The position numbers and the translations under genes are program-made. The notes under the pieces were generated by a model, which worked only from the letters and a program-made list of their open reading frames with translations, was not told where the DNA came from and made no database searches. Shown here one piece after another: positions 42,975 through 52,738 of a DNA stretch of 64,000 bases; within the stretch, counting starts at the first letter, position 1; each line of letters starts with the position of its first letter. This DNA comes from JBQLZO01 sp052168315 (GTDB lineage: Bacteria > Planctomycetota > Phycisphaerae > Phycisphaerales > UBA1924). The stretch spans positions 1 to 64,000 of the forward strand of contig JBQLZO010000068.1 of the NCBI GenBank assembly GCA_052168315.1, written 5' to 3'.

Positions 42975-43250
42975 TCAGCCGTTGGCTTCCTTCTGCTGTC
43001 GGGTGTACCCGTACTTGCGCTTCAGCGGCTTGACGACCAGCCCGGACTTGATCGCCCGCGTGCAGGCGTAGATCCGCTGGGTGCGTCCATCGATCACCGC
43101 GTTGACCTTCTGGAGGTTGGGCTTGAAGGTCCGCTTGGCGATGCCCGAGGTCTTGAGGCCGAAGCCGCCCTTCTTGATTGCAGCGCCGGATCGGGCGACA
43201 TGGTTTCCGAAGGTCGTCCGCTTGCCGGTGAAGAAGCATTCGCGTGGCAT
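42975..43250 (-). CDS. rpmB: 50S ribosomal protein L28
   Basis: A 91-aa ribosomal protein of the large subunit. MPRECFFTGKRTTFGNHVARS is the N-terminal L28 signature (shown here in parts: CFFTGKRTTFGNHV), and RKYGYTRQQKEANG ends it. Start at 43250 has GAGG 6 nt upstream. It lacks the usual rpmG partner. Converges on pilB; a likely promoter lies at 43431-43459. Confidence 0.92.
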   Translation of the reverse strand: MPRECFFTGKRTTFGNHVARSGAAIKKGGFGLKTSGIAKRTFKPNLQKVNAVIDGRTQRIYACTRAIKSGLVVKPLKRKYGYTRQQKEANG

Positions 43251-43430
43251 GTTGCACCTCGATGGGCGAGCACCCTGGGGGCGGCGCTCTGGGCTCTGCG
43301 GGCTTGGGTCCGCGCAGGTGTGGCGTGGTCTGGGGTGTGTGAATGCCCTGACGCCGACCGGCGCGCCCGAGGGACGCGGACCCGATGAACAGCCATGGGC
43401 GATCCCCTGCGGGGTCACCGCGGGGCCCGG

Positions 43431-43459
43431 AGGATAGGAGCGGGCCCGAACGCGGGCAA
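43431..43459 (-). promoter_or_regulatory. Likely promoter of rpmB
   Basis: On the minus strand TTGCCC, then 17 nt, then TATCCT: the correct housekeeping spacing. This gives a leader of about 175 nt. Confidence 0.45.
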
Positions 43460-43616
43460 GGGGCGGTTCGGATGCCCTCGGCATCGCTGCGCCTCATCGT
43501 CCACGGGGCATTCCTAGCCCGGCGACGGGCGTTCGCCGGCCCGATCCGGGGGTTGCCGATCGGTCTGCTGAGCCCCGGAGGACCCGCGCGGGCGGGGATC
43601 GCGGCGTGTGGCGGGC

Positions 43617-43622
43617 TACTGT
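43617..43622 (+). promoter_or_regulatory. Candidate -10 of mfd
   Basis: TACTGT, about 100 nt before the mfd start, is a TANNNT box like others in the window. No clear -35. Confidence 0.25.
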
Positions 43623-43722
43623 CCGGGGATAACCGACCGGAAACCGATCGACCCGCCCCGTCCTCTGGCATGCCGCCCCGCCCCCTGGGGACGCCGGCTT
43701 GGACGGGTCGGCGGGGTTCACG

Positions 43723-46700
43723 ATGCGCCGACCCGACTCCCCAACCCGCCCCTCCAGCGCCCCGCCGCCGCGATCCGGCGGGATGCTGCTGACCGGCGCG
43801 ATCGTCGACGATCCGCGGGTGGTCGCGCTGGCCGACCGGCTGGGCGGGGGCGGCGAGGCCGCGGCGATCGGGAGCGCCGGATCATCGACCAACCTCATCG
43901 CGGCGGCGATCCAGAAGCGGACCGGACGCATGGTCGTGCTCGTCCCGGCACATCTCGACGAGGCGGACGAGGCAGTAGAGGAACTGGTCGCGTGCGGGCT
44001 CCGCGCCCGCCGCTTCCCCGCGCTGGAGCAGCTTCCCGGCGAGTCGGGCGTCTCGCTGGAGCTATTCGCCGAGCGGCTCGCGGTGGTGCGGGCGCTGAGC
44101 GAGGATGAGCCCATCGATGCGCTCGTGTGCCCGATGCCCGCGCTGATGCAGATGGCACCGCGACCGGAAGCGTTGGACACGCTGGCGATGGTGCTGCGCC
44201 CCGGTGATGCGCGGGGCCCGGAGGCGATCGTGCGGTGGCTCGACATGGCCGGGTACTCGCGCGCCGATGCGATCGAGGAGCCGGGCGACTTCGCGGTGCG
44301 CGGCGGGATCATCGACATCTTCCCGCCCGCCGGCGCCGCGACCGCCGACGATGCTCCCCAGTCCGCGGGCGAGGGCGTGCCGATCCGGCTGGACTTCTTC
44401 GGCGATGATCTCGAGAGCATCACCGAAGTGGACCTGGACACCATGGGGTCGGACCGCCGGCTCTCGCGCGTGGAGCTGATCGGCGTGTCGCTGGAGGCGC
44501 TGGGTGATGCGTCGCGGTCTTGCAGCGTTCTTGATCTGGTGCCCGAGTCCGCGATCGCGCTGATCGCCGAGACGACCGAGGTCGTCGAGCAGGGGCGCGG
44601 GTACTACGAGCGGGCGGTGGATGCCAGCGCGATCGAGGGGCCGCCGGGCGTGCTCAAACGGCTGCGCTCGCGGTTCCACGCGCTGTGCGAGATCAACCAG
44701 TTCACGGCCGCATCGCTGGGCGAGCCGCTGATGCTCCCGGTGGCGCCGCTGCCCGAGTTCGCGCGGGATGCCAGCGCGGCGATCGCGGAGCTGGCGCGGC
44801 TCGCCGAGTCGCGAGAGGTCGTGGTGTGCTGCCAGAACGATGGCGAGCGCGAGCGCCTCACGGAGCTGCTGGCCGAGTTCGCGCCCGATGCCCGCGTTCG
44901 GACCACCATCTCGTATCTGCATCGCGGGTTCCTGTGGGAGCCGGACGCGGAGTCGTCGGATGATCAGAAGTGGGGGGGGCTGGCGCTCGTTCCGCACCAC
45001 GAGCTCTTCCACCGATACCAGACCCGCCGCCGGATCCGTCGACTGAAAGCCGGGCGATCCGCCGAGGCGTTCTACGAGCTCGAACCCGGCGACTTCGTCG
45101 TCCACGCCGACCACGGCATCGCGAAGTTCATCGGGCTCAAGACCATGCGCCCGGCCGGCCCGAAGAAGACCGCCGCCGAGGAAGCCGAGGCCAAGCTCCG
45201 CGAGCATCGCCGCAAGTCCATCGGCAAGAAGGAGCGGGAGCGCGAGGACTTGGGTCCACCGCCCGAGGAGTACCTCACCCTCGAATTCGCCAAGGGCTCG
45301 AAGCTGCATGTGCCCGTCACGCAGATCGACCGCGTGCAAAAGTATGTCGGCTCGGGCGCGGCCAAGCCCGTGCTCTCCATGCTCGGCGGAAAGCGCTGGC
45401 AATCGCAGAAGGATGCCGTCAAGGAGTCCGTCCGCGATCTCGCCGCCGAACTCCTGCGCCTCCAAGCCGCTCGCGCCGCCATGCCCGGCACGCGCTTCCC
45501 GCACGACACCGCCTGGCAGAAGGAATTCGAAGCCGAGTTTCCATACCAGGAAACCGATGACCAGCTCGCGGCCATGTCCGAGATCAAACGCGACATGGGC
45601 TCCACCCGACCCATGGACCGCCTGCTCTGCGGCGATGTGGGGTATGGCAAGACCGAGCTTGCCATCCGCGCCGCGTTCAAGGCAGCGGAGTATGGCAAGC
45701 AGGTCGCCGTCCTCGTGCCCACCACCCTGCTCGCGGAGCAGCACGAGCGCACCTTTCGCTCGCGCATGGCCGACTATCCCTTCCGCATCGAATCGCTGAG
45801 CCGGCTGAAGGACGCCAAGTCCGTGTCGCGCGTGCTCGCCGCGGTGGCGAAGGGCGAGGTGGACATCCTCATCGGTACCCACCGCCTGCTGTCAAACGAT
45901 GTCAAGTTCGCCGACCTCGCGCTCGTCATCGTTGACGAGGAGCAGCGCTTCGGCGTGGAGCACAAGCACAAGCTCCTCGAACTCCGCGCCACCGTCGATG
46001 TGCTCACGCTCTCGGCCACGCCCATCCCGCGCACGCTACACATGTCGATGCTTGGGCTGCGAGACATTTCGAGCCTGACCACGCCGCCGCTGGACCGTCG
46101 GGCCGTGGTCACCGAGGTGCTGCCCTACAACGAGCAGCGCATCAAGCGGGCCATCGCACGCGAGCTCAGCCGCGAGGGCCAGATCTTCATCGTCTACAAC
46201 CGCGTGCACGGCCTGCAGGTCGTCGCCGATGACATCCGGCGGCTCGCGCCCGATGCACGGATCGTCGTCGGGCACGGGCAGATGACGCCTGGCGAGCTTG
46301 AGGAGGTGATGCGCAGGTTCGTCACCCGCCAGGCCGACATCCTCGTCTCCACCACCATCATCGAGTCCGGCATCGACATCCCGACGGCCAACACCATGAT
46401 CATCCTCGAGGCCGACCTGTTCGGGCTCGCCGAGCTGCACCAGCTGCGCGGTCGCGTCGGGCGGCACAAGCACCGTGCGTACTGTTACTTCATGCTCCCG
46501 AAGGATCGCCCGCCGACGGAGAAGGCCGTCAAGCGCCTCCGCGCCATCGAGGAGTTCTCGATGCTCGGCGCGGGCTTCAAGATCGCGATGCGGGATCTCG
46601 AGATCCGTGGCGCGGGCAACCTGCTCGGACCGGAGCAGTCCGGGCACATCGCGGCCGTGGGGTACGACATGTACTGCCGGCTGCTGGAGCAGGCGGGCAA

Positions 46701-47202
46701 GGAACTCCGCAACGAACCGGCCGCGGAGTTGTCGGAAACCACCGTGGAGATCGGCGTCACCGCGTCGATTCCGAAGCCGTACATCCCCTCCGACCGGCGG
46801 CGGCTGGAGGCCTACCGGCGGATCGCCACGGCCCAGACGCTCGATGACCTGAGGCAGGTTGAGCACGACCTGACCACCGCGTACGGTAAGCCGCCCGCCC
46901 AGGCCCAGCGCCTGATCGAACTGGCCGAACTCCGCGTCGTCGCCAGCGCTCTCGGCGTCCGCTCCATCACGCGGCATGACAAGGATGTGGTCTTTCGGTG
47001 CCGCCAGGTCGCGGGCATCGAGCCGCTGCTGCGGGAGGCCCAGGGCACCGTGCGTGTGCTCGGGGAGCGGGATGAGACCGGGCTGGCCAAGGTCTACTAT
47101 CGCCCGCCCGAGAACTATCTGAACCCGCTGACGCTGCTCCGCGTGCTGCGGGCGCGTCTCGTGGGGGATGCGGGAGTCGCGGGGGCTCCATCGGGGCGTT
47201 GA
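43723..47202 (+). CDS. mfd: Transcription-repair coupling factor
   Basis: An RNA-polymerase-pushing translocase that removes stalled polymerase at lesions and recruits UvrA. Order: UvrB-homology module (about 1-330), RNA-polymerase-interacting CarD-like domain (about 454-545, ELEPGDFVVHADHGIAKF), RecG-like translocase with Walker A GDVGYGKTE at about 638, DEEQRFG at about 738, TLSATPIPRTLHMS, QLRGRVGR, and the C-terminal UvrA-binding inhibitory domain. The length (1159 aa) is typical. I chose the ATG at 43723; a TTG at 43699 in frame is the alternative. The N-terminal tail (about 28 residues) is Pro/Ser/Arg-rich. Confidence 0.93.
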   Translation: MRRPDSPTRPSSAPPPRSGGMLLTGAIVDDPRVVALADRLGGGGEAAAIGSAGSSTNLIAAAIQKRTGRMVVLVPAHLDEADEAVEELVACGLRARRFPALEQLPGESGVSLELFAERLAVVRALSEDEPIDALVCPMPALMQMAPRPEALDTLAMVLRPGDARGPEAIVRWLDMAGYSRADAIEEPGDFAVRGGIIDIFPPAGAATADDAPQSAGEGVPIRLDFFGDDLESITEVDLDTMGSDRRLSRVELIGVSLEALGDASRSCSVLDLVPESAIALIAETTEVVEQGRGYYERAVDASAIEGPPGVLKRLRSRFHALCEINQFTAASLGEPLMLPVAPLPEFARDASAAIAELARLAESREVVVCCQNDGERERLTELLAEFAPDARVRTTISYLHRGFLWEPDAESSDDQKWGGLALVPHHELFHRYQTRRRIRRLKAGRSAEAFYELEPGDFVVHADHGIAKFIGLKTMRPAGPKKTAAEEAEAKLREHRRKSIGKKEREREDLGPPPEEYLTLEFAKGSKLHVPVTQIDRVQKYVGSGAAKPVLSMLGGKRWQSQKDAVKESVRDLAAELLRLQAARAAMPGTRFPHDTAWQKEFEAEFPYQETDDQLAAMSEIKRDMGSTRPMDRLLCGDVGYGKTELAIRAAFKAAEYGKQVAVLVPTTLLAEQHERTFRSRMADYPFRIESLSRLKDAKSVSRVLAAVAKGEVDILIGTHRLLSNDVKFADLALVIVDEEQRFGVEHKHKLLELRATVDVLTLSATPIPRTLHMSMLGLRDISSLTTPPLDRRAVVTEVLPYNEQRIKRAIARELSREGQIFIVYNRVHGLQVVADDIRRLAPDARIVVGHGQMTPGELEEVMRRFVTRQADILVSTTIIESGIDIPTANTMIILEADLFGLAELHQLRGRVGRHKHRAYCYFMLPKDRPPTEKAVKRLRAIEEFSMLGAGFKIAMRDLEIRGAGNLLGPEQSGHIAAVGYDMYCRLLEQAGKELRNEPAAELSETTVEIGVTASIPKPYIPSDRRRLEAYRRIATAQTLDDLRQVEHDLTTAYGKPPAQAQRLIELAELRVVASALGVRSITRHDKDVVFRCRQVAGIEPLLREAQGTVRVLGERDETGLAKVYYRPPENYLNPLTLLRVLRARLVGDAGVAGAPSGR

Positions 47203-47303
47203 TGAGGCCTGGTGGGGGTTCGAGCACCCGATCGCACGGAAGAACGCCGGGTTCCGGGGCGTTCTCCACAGATCCCCGTTTGACTCGCACCGATCGGCGG
47301 AGC

Positions 47304-47858
47304 ATGCTCTTGCCTATGGGACACGCGCCCCGCGTGGTCATCCTGATCGCCTTCGTGCTCGCGCACACGCTCGGGCTTGGTCTGGGTGCGTCCGGGCCTC
47401 TCTGGGCTTCCATCGGTGCGGGCGGGGTGTGCGGGTGCGGAACGCACTCAGCCGTTTTGGGCGTGCCTGATACGCAGTCGATGTGCTGCGCATCCCGGCA
47501 TGGGGCCGGAGCCAGCGCCACGCTGGCGGTCGCGCCCTGCTGCGAATTGGCAGCGCTGGCCCATCGCGGACAGCGCACCGACGGGTGCGTCCGCGCCGGG
47601 TGCGAGTGCTCTTCGTGCGCGGGCGGATCGTGCCAGGGGTGCCTGTGCGGGTGCAATTCCGCCCCATCTGATCCCCCGGCGATCCCGGGTGCACAGAACA
47701 CGCCGCGGCTTCCGGCGTTGGTCGCGTCCACGCGGGCGCTGCCGGTTCCACGGGCCGTCGATCAGGCTGCGCGGGTCCGGGCGATCCCGCAGCCGATCCC
47801 GTTCCTCTCCCTCGCGGGGATCGATGCGCAGGCCTTCCTGACCATCCGACGCACATAG
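47304..47858 (+). CDS. Cys-rich membrane/secreted protein, possibly metal-related
   Basis: A 184-aa protein with an N-terminal hydrophobic segment (about 10-35, VVILIAFVLAHTLGLGLG), then a domain with 14 cysteines, eight of them in the run GCVRAGCECSSCAGG and CQGCLCGC (about 95-125), and a Pro-rich tail. Cys spacing (CxC, CxxC, CC) fits metal binding. I do not recognise the family. It lies 232 bp before an HMA lipoprotein gene, suggesting copper or other soft-metal handling. GGAG is 1 nt before the ATG at 47304 and 13 nt before the ATG at 47316, so the start is uncertain. Confidence 0.5.
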   Translation: MLLPMGHAPRVVILIAFVLAHTLGLGLGASGPLWASIGAGGVCGCGTHSAVLGVPDTQSMCCASRHGAGASATLAVAPCCELAALAHRGQRTDGCVRAGCECSSCAGGSCQGCLCGCNSAPSDPPAIPGAQNTPRLPALVASTRALPVPRAVDQAARVRAIPQPIPFLSLAGIDAQAFLTIRRT

Positions 47859-48090
47859 CGGGGCACCCGCTGGAGCGCCACCGGTGCGCGCTGCCCGCCG
47901 AGTGCGGACAACGCGGGAGACCGGAGCGAGCGCAACCGCGCGCCCGTGGCGCTGCGCGATGCTGATCGCCCTGAGAGCCGCTGGGTGGACTCCGGGCGGA
48001 TGCGAATGCCATCGCGCTCCCCAACCCTGACCATTCCACACACCAATTACTCCGACCAAGGCCTGCACCGCGGGCCGGAAAGGAATCACC

Positions 48091-48561
48091 ATGCACCTCC
48101 ACGAAATGTTGCTCATCTCCGCGGCCGGAGCCGCCATCGCCATCGGGATGCTCGGGTGCGCCTCGGGCGATGTTGGACCCGCCGCATCCAACACCTCCGC
48201 GACCGCCGGGCGCTCGTCCGCGCCGATGTCGGCAGACACGACTTCGACATCCGGGACCAACGCGCCGGAGACCGCGGGGCAGGTCAGCGCCGCCTCATGG
48301 ACCGTCCGCAGCGCGGACGATTCCCGTCCGATCTCCGGCGACACGGCCCGGCTGACCGTCCGGGGCATGTCCTGCCCCAAGTGCGCCAACAACATCGACC
48401 GGCAGCTCCAGCGCGTGACGGGCGTGTCAGGCATCAACATCGACATGAGCACGGGGCATGTCGATGTGAGCTTCCGCCCAGGCGTCAAGGCCTCACCGAA
48501 GGAACTCGCCCAGGCGATCACCAACACCGGCTTCACGCTTGTTGAGGTCGCCGAGCGCTGA
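48091..48561 (+). CDS. Lipoprotein with heavy-metal-associated domain
   Basis: A 156-aa exported protein. The N-terminus is a lipoprotein-like signal peptide with Cys at about residue 23 (IGMLGC; the -3 residue is Met, an atypical lipobox). After a Ser/Thr/Ala-rich linker comes an HMA domain (about 85-156) with the metal motif GMSCPKCAN, as in CopZ-type copper chaperones and mercury-binding MerP. An extracytoplasmic HMA protein is unusual. AAAGGAA lies 8 nt before the ATG. Neighbours are the Cys-rich protein and an outer-membrane barrel. Confidence 0.78.
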   Translation: MHLHEMLLISAAGAAIAIGMLGCASGDVGPAASNTSATAGRSSAPMSADTTSTSGTNAPETAGQVSAASWTVRSADDSRPISGDTARLTVRGMSCPKCANNIDRQLQRVTGVSGINIDMSTGHVDVSFRPGVKASPKELAQAITNTGFTLVEVAER

Positions 48562-48780
48562 TCGGCACGCCAACGGCGCGATCGCGGCATCGCGCCAGGT
48601 CAAACGCCGCCGAGGCGGGATCGCCGCGACGCCGATCCGCGCCGGAGCGAGCGACCGGACGCGGCTCCACGAACGAGCCGCGTCCGGCTTTCGGAATCCC
48701 ATCCGCCCCGCGGCCGCGCGGGGCGGGCCGGTGCTGGCGCTGCGCGCCCCTCTCGCACAACCCCGACTGTGGAGACCCCA

Positions 48781-49632
48781 ATGATGAGAACCAAGGCCGT
48801 AAAACTGAGCGCGCTCCTTGCCGGCGTGATCGCGGTATGTGCATCGAGCGCCACCGCGCAGGAGGCCATCAACACCATCGCGCCCACGCAGCCCGCCGTC
48901 GGCGGGGTTGTGACCAAGACCCAGGCACGGATCACGCTCTACGGCGGCGATCCCACCGGACGCGGTCGCGAGGGCGTCGAGTATGTCCTCTGGAACGAGG
49001 CGATCGTCGGCATCACGCCGCGCTTCTCGGCCAGCCTGGGCGTGCCGTTGATCCGGCGTGAGCTCGAGGGCGACTCGGGAGACGACTCGCTCAATCGCGG
49101 CGGGCTCGGCGACGCGGTGCTCACGCTCAAGTACCGCTTTTGGCAGCAGGACCCCGGGCCCGTGGACACGCGCCGGCTCGCGGCCTTCGTCGGGCTCGAG
49201 ATGCCCACCGGGCACAGCGACCTGACTTCGGACTCATGGGATCCCACCGCCGGGCTTGTCTACATGGGCATCCACGGCCGCCATGGATTCAACCAGTCCG
49301 TGGCGTGGACCTTCACCACCGGCGATGTCGATGCGCCGATCGGACCCGGCGATTCGCTCGCGGACCTGCTCTCGTTCGATTCGGCCTACCTCTACCGCAT
49401 CTCACCCGACGAGTACACCGCCGACCTCACCGCATCGCTGTACGGCGTGCTGGAGTTGAACGGCTCGTACGAGACGAACGGCGACCTGGAGATCCTGCTC
49501 TCGCCGGGCCTGCTCTACGAGGCCGCGAACTTCGCGATCGAGGCGGGCATCCAGGTGCCCATCTTCTCCGACATCGAGGAACGCATGCGGATGGACATCG
49601 GCATCCGGCTCGGGCTGCGGATCCTGTTCTGA
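48781..49632 (+). CDS. Outer-membrane beta-barrel protein (MetA/SphA-like)
   Basis: A 283-aa exported protein: signal peptide (about 1-24, ASSATAQE) and repeating amphipathic beta strands with Gly-rich turns and a C-terminal Phe (LGLRILF), the signal for barrel assembly. The pattern resembles the 'MetA-pathway of phenol degradation' or transporter-like outer-membrane family. GGAG 6 nt before the ATG at 48781 sets the start. A metal-efflux or uptake porin role would fit the neighbours, but it is only inferred. Its stop faces the minus-strand secretion operon 12 bp away. Confidence 0.65.
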   Translation: MMRTKAVKLSALLAGVIAVCASSATAQEAINTIAPTQPAVGGVVTKTQARITLYGGDPTGRGREGVEYVLWNEAIVGITPRFSASLGVPLIRRELEGDSGDDSLNRGGLGDAVLTLKYRFWQQDPGPVDTRRLAAFVGLEMPTGHSDLTSDSWDPTAGLVYMGIHGRHGFNQSVAWTFTTGDVDAPIGPGDSLADLLSFDSAYLYRISPDEYTADLTASLYGVLELNGSYETNGDLEILLSPGLLYEAANFAIEAGIQVPIFSDIEERMRMDIGIRLGLRILF

Positions 49633-49643
49633 CTCGGCAATTC

Positions 49644-50174
49644 TCAGCGTCCCTGCGTCGCGGTGTGCTCAGCGCCGGTCTCATGCCGGATCGTCACGCT
49701 CCGGGACGCGGGGTCGATGTGGGCGATCGTCCAGCCATCGCCGAGCGCTGCGCCCTCGTGCCGCAGCCCACCGTTGACGATCGCCATGGCCCTGCCGTTG
49801 GCGGCCGAGATCGCCGAGATCGTCAGCGTCGGCGGGAGGACGGCCGGCGCCGCGTCGGATTCGCCGGGTGCCTCGGTCGGCTCCGAATCCTCGTAAGGGC
49901 TCGGGCCGCCGGGCTCGGGACGCGGGTAGTGGAACGGGTTGATCGATTCCTGTCCGTCCAGCGTCATGCGGTGATCGAGGGCGCGGCGCTGCGCATCGGT
50001 GAGCTTGCGCATCCGGGCGGGAGCTGGCAGCGCTGGATCGGTCGGCTGGTCTCCCGGCGCGCTCGCCACCGCGGTGGAGGGCCCGGGCATCGAGCCGAGG
50101 CGCGGCGTCGCGAACACGACGATGCTGGGGAGTGCGAGCGTGGCGATCATCACGCCGTGCATCGATCGTTTCAT
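49644..50174 (-). CDS. GspC/PilP-like protein, end of second secretion cluster
   Basis: A 176-aa bitopic protein with one N-terminal hydrophobic segment (about 7-24) and a C-terminal beta domain (about 112-170; SAISAANGRAMAIVNGG, GWTIAHIDPASRSVTI) resembling the HR domain of GspC and PilP. It is the last gene of the minus-strand operon, overlapping the GspM-like gene by 4 nt. This domain would bind the secretin, whose gene is absent here. Confidence 0.6.
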   Translation of the reverse strand: MKRSMHGVMIATLALPSIVVFATPRLGSMPGPSTAVASAPGDQPTDPALPAPARMRKLTDAQRRALDHRMTLDGQESINPFHYPRPEPGGPSPYEDSEPTEAPGESDAAPAVLPPTLTISAISAANGRAMAIVNGGLRHEGAALGDGWTIAHIDPASRSVTIRHETGAEHTATQGR

Positions 50175-50869
50175 GGCATCGCCTCGCTCTCGAGGGTTCC
50201 CGGCTCGATCGTCGCCGCGATGCTCCCGCCCCGCAGGGCCGCGGGAAGCTCGGGAGCGATGAACCGGTGGTGCAGCGTGCGGACCGAGAGCCGCAGCAGC
50301 GCTGCGCCCTGGTCGTGGTCGGCGCTCGTGCGCATTCCCACCGGCGTGAGCTTGGCCGAGACGATCCGCGTGTGCCCGAGGTCGCGCTCGATGGCGTCGA
50401 GGAACGCGACGATCCCGGAGGCGGGGCCCTCGGCTTCGGCGAAGTACGCGATCGGTGCCCGGTGATCGGGCTCGTCGCCCTCATCCGGCGTGCCGGCGCC
50501 CCCGCGTCGACGCGTCGATCTGTGCGAACCCGCCTCAGCGCTCGTGGGGCCCATCCGCGCGATCTTCACGCCGCTGGAAGCGGCGATCCGTGTGTACTCG
50601 TCGTACAGCACGGCCTCGTTGCTCGCCCGTGTCGCGGCCGTGGCGATCCGGTCGGCAGACTCGCGCAGCCACGCGGACTGATCGAGCTGCCGCGCGTAGG
50701 CCAGCGCATCGCCCTCGGCCATCGCCGCGGTGGAGCGGGCCGCGGCCTCGCTCCGACGCGCGTGATCCAGACGATCGTTCGCCCAGCCGAGCGTCAGGTG
50801 GGCCGCGCCGAAGCAGCAGCTCAGCACGATCGCCCCGGCCGCGATGTCGTTCCGTGTCAGCAGGTTCAT
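50171..50869 (-). CDS. GspM/PilO-like protein
   Basis: A 232-aa bitopic inner-membrane protein: N-terminal tail MNLLTRNDIAAG, one helix (about 10-30), a helical region and a ferredoxin-like end. Architecture and position after the GspL-like gene fit GspM/PilO; sequence similarity is weak. A charged, disordered insert (about 115-140, SHRSTRRRGGAG) splits the helical and globular parts. Overlaps both neighbours by 4 nt. Confidence 0.6.
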   Translation of the reverse strand: MNLLTRNDIAAGAIVLSCCFGAAHLTLGWANDRLDHARRSEAAARSTAAMAEGDALAYARQLDQSAWLRESADRIATAATRASNEAVLYDEYTRIAASSGVKIARMGPTSAEAGSHRSTRRRGGAGTPDEGDEPDHRAPIAYFAEAEGPASGIVAFLDAIERDLGHTRIVSAKLTPVGMRTSADHDQGAALLRLSVRTLHHRFIAPELPAALRGGSIAATIEPGTLESEAMP

Positions 50870-52584
50870 GGCATCCCCTCCTCCGGCACATCGGCCACGG
50901 CATGGATCGCGCTCATCGCGGGGATCGGCACGAGCGCGAGATCGATGTCGAGCGTGAGCGCCCCGGTGTCGGGGCCCGTGCCCTGGCGATTGATCGTTCC
51001 GATCGAGACCTTCTCCACCAGCGGCGAGCGGAGCAGCATCTCGGAGATCGACGCGACACTCGCGCCGGTGGCCTCCTCGTCGCCATCCGCTCTCTGGCCC
51101 AGCGCGATCAGGCGGAGCGATGCCATCGGCGTGCCGGCCGCCTCGGTGAGTTCCATCTCCAGCAGGCGGATCGATTCCGGGAGCCTCATCGAGAGGTCGC
51201 GCATCAGGTCCGCGGCCGGGAGCGAGGGGGTGAGCGCCGCCTCGATACCGCGCTCCATCGCGCGCACCTGTTGGATCGTCGTCGCGAGCTGCTCGCGACG
51301 CTGGCTCAGGGTCTCGGCCTGGGCGACCATCGGCGCGTAGGACCGTGCCGTCGTGGCCATCCGCTCGGCCGAATCCAGCGTGCCCGCCAGATCGCCGCCG
51401 CCCACCGCGATCGCCAGCACGATCCCGGCTGCCGCCGTCGCCGTCAGGCGGCGACGCGCCATCCGCTGCGCCGCCTCGCCGGTCAGGAGGTTGATTTTCG
51501 GCAGGTCGCGGAGGCGCACGGCCTCCAGCAATGAGCCCGGGCTCGTCGGCTCGTCGTTGCGCAGCCGCTCGTGCCCCGCCTGGCCCTGCGCCGGCACCTC
51601 GAGCATCTCACCGAGCGTCTGCACCAGCCCGTTCACCGCCACGCCCGCGCCGCTGACCAGCAGGCGCGGCGAACCCGGCGCCGCTCCGGCGCTGGGGATC
51701 CCGAAGCGAAGCGTCTGGCGCACCTCGACGACGAGCCGCTGGAGGATCGGCTGGAGGATCGGGCGGAGGTCGCGGGCGGTGATCCCGGGCGCGCCATCGA
51801 CCTCGATCGCCTTGGTCGAGAATCCCGCCCGGAACGCCGCCATCGCGGCCGTCTCGCGCGAGAACTGCACCGGCTGCAGGGAGGTGTCCGGGTCGTTCCG
51901 CTGGTTGGTGGGGTAGATCGGCCCGCACAGGGCGGCGACCATCGTGCCCACGCTCAGCGAGATCGGTCGGGCGAAGAGCAGCCGGCCGTTGTGCACGCCG
52001 GCGATCGCCGAGCACGAGCGCCCGATGCGCATCGCGATCGCGGGGCCGCCAGGTCGGGATGAGTCGAGCCGGATCGCCTCGCCTACCGCGCGGGCCAGCG
52101 CCAGCGCTTCCATCGGGAGCAGCGCCTCCGGGCGGACGCCCGCACGCTGCATCCAGGATGCGGCGGCCACGAGATGCTCGCCGCGGTCGAAGCTCGTGAG
52201 CCAGTGGCACTGGCGGGCATCGCTCGGGCGATCGACCACAAGCGGCATCGCGGGCGCGAACATCTCGGGGAGCGGGAAGCCCGAGCTCTCGCCCATCGCC
52301 AGCAGCGCGGCCCGCTCGGCGTGCTTCGCGTTGGCGGGCAGGCTCAGGACGGACGCGTGGGTGTCGGGCGAGGTGTAGACGAGCCGGGCCGTGCCCCCGC
52401 GGACCCCCGATTCGGTGATCAGTTCGTGCAGCCGCTCATCAAGCGGTTCCAGTCCCTCCCGCCAGGCGCGCGACACCAGGTCCGGATCCAGCAGCACGCT
52501 CGACGACGACGGAGCGGTCGTCGACGGCACGATGACCGAGAGCCGATCGCGCGAGAGTTCGATGATCGCCGTCCGCTTGAGCAC
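50866..52584 (-). CDS. GspL-like protein (PilM-PilN fusion)
   Basis: Combines in one chain what the first cluster has in two. Residues about 1-375 form an actin-like PilM/GspL cytoplasmic domain (PAIAMRIGRSCSAIAGVHNGR, LLVSGAGVAVNGLVQTLG in parts), then KINLLTGEAAQRM, a PilN-type motif, a membrane helix (about 382-402) and a periplasmic coiled coil plus ferredoxin-like part to 572. This is the layout of GspL. GGAGG is 5 nt before the GTG at 52584, so I prefer that to the GTG five codons earlier (52599). It starts 155 bp after the GspK-like gene. Confidence 0.7.
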   Translation of the reverse strand: MLKRTAIIELSRDRLSVIVPSTTAPSSSSVLLDPDLVSRAWREGLEPLDERLHELITESGVRGGTARLVYTSPDTHASVLSLPANAKHAERAALLAMGESSGFPLPEMFAPAMPLVVDRPSDARQCHWLTSFDRGEHLVAAASWMQRAGVRPEALLPMEALALARAVGEAIRLDSSRPGGPAIAMRIGRSCSAIAGVHNGRLLFARPISLSVGTMVAALCGPIYPTNQRNDPDTSLQPVQFSRETAAMAAFRAGFSTKAIEVDGAPGITARDLRPILQPILQRLVVEVRQTLRFGIPSAGAAPGSPRLLVSGAGVAVNGLVQTLGEMLEVPAQGQAGHERLRNDEPTSPGSLLEAVRLRDLPKINLLTGEAAQRMARRRLTATAAAGIVLAIAVGGGDLAGTLDSAERMATTARSYAPMVAQAETLSQRREQLATTIQQVRAMERGIEAALTPSLPAADLMRDLSMRLPESIRLLEMELTEAAGTPMASLRLIALGQRADGDEEATGASVASISEMLLRSPLVEKVSIGTINRQGTGPDTGALTLDIDLALVPIPAMSAIHAVADVPEEGMP

Positions 52585-52738
52585 CGGGGCCTCCGTCACA
52601 AGATCCGCGCGTCCGCTCGCCGGGGACGCTCACGCACGCATCCGGGGTCAACGAGGATCGGCCCGCTGAACAACCGGCTTTGGCCCGACGATCGCGTTCG
52701 GACCACTCCCATCCGCATCGGGCGGACATCCCCATCAC

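Noticed and set aside
43251..43722. tRNA or small RNA in the rpmB-mfd gap
   Set aside because: No cloverleaf or T-loop GTTCRA motif at correct spacing was found; only promoter-like elements.
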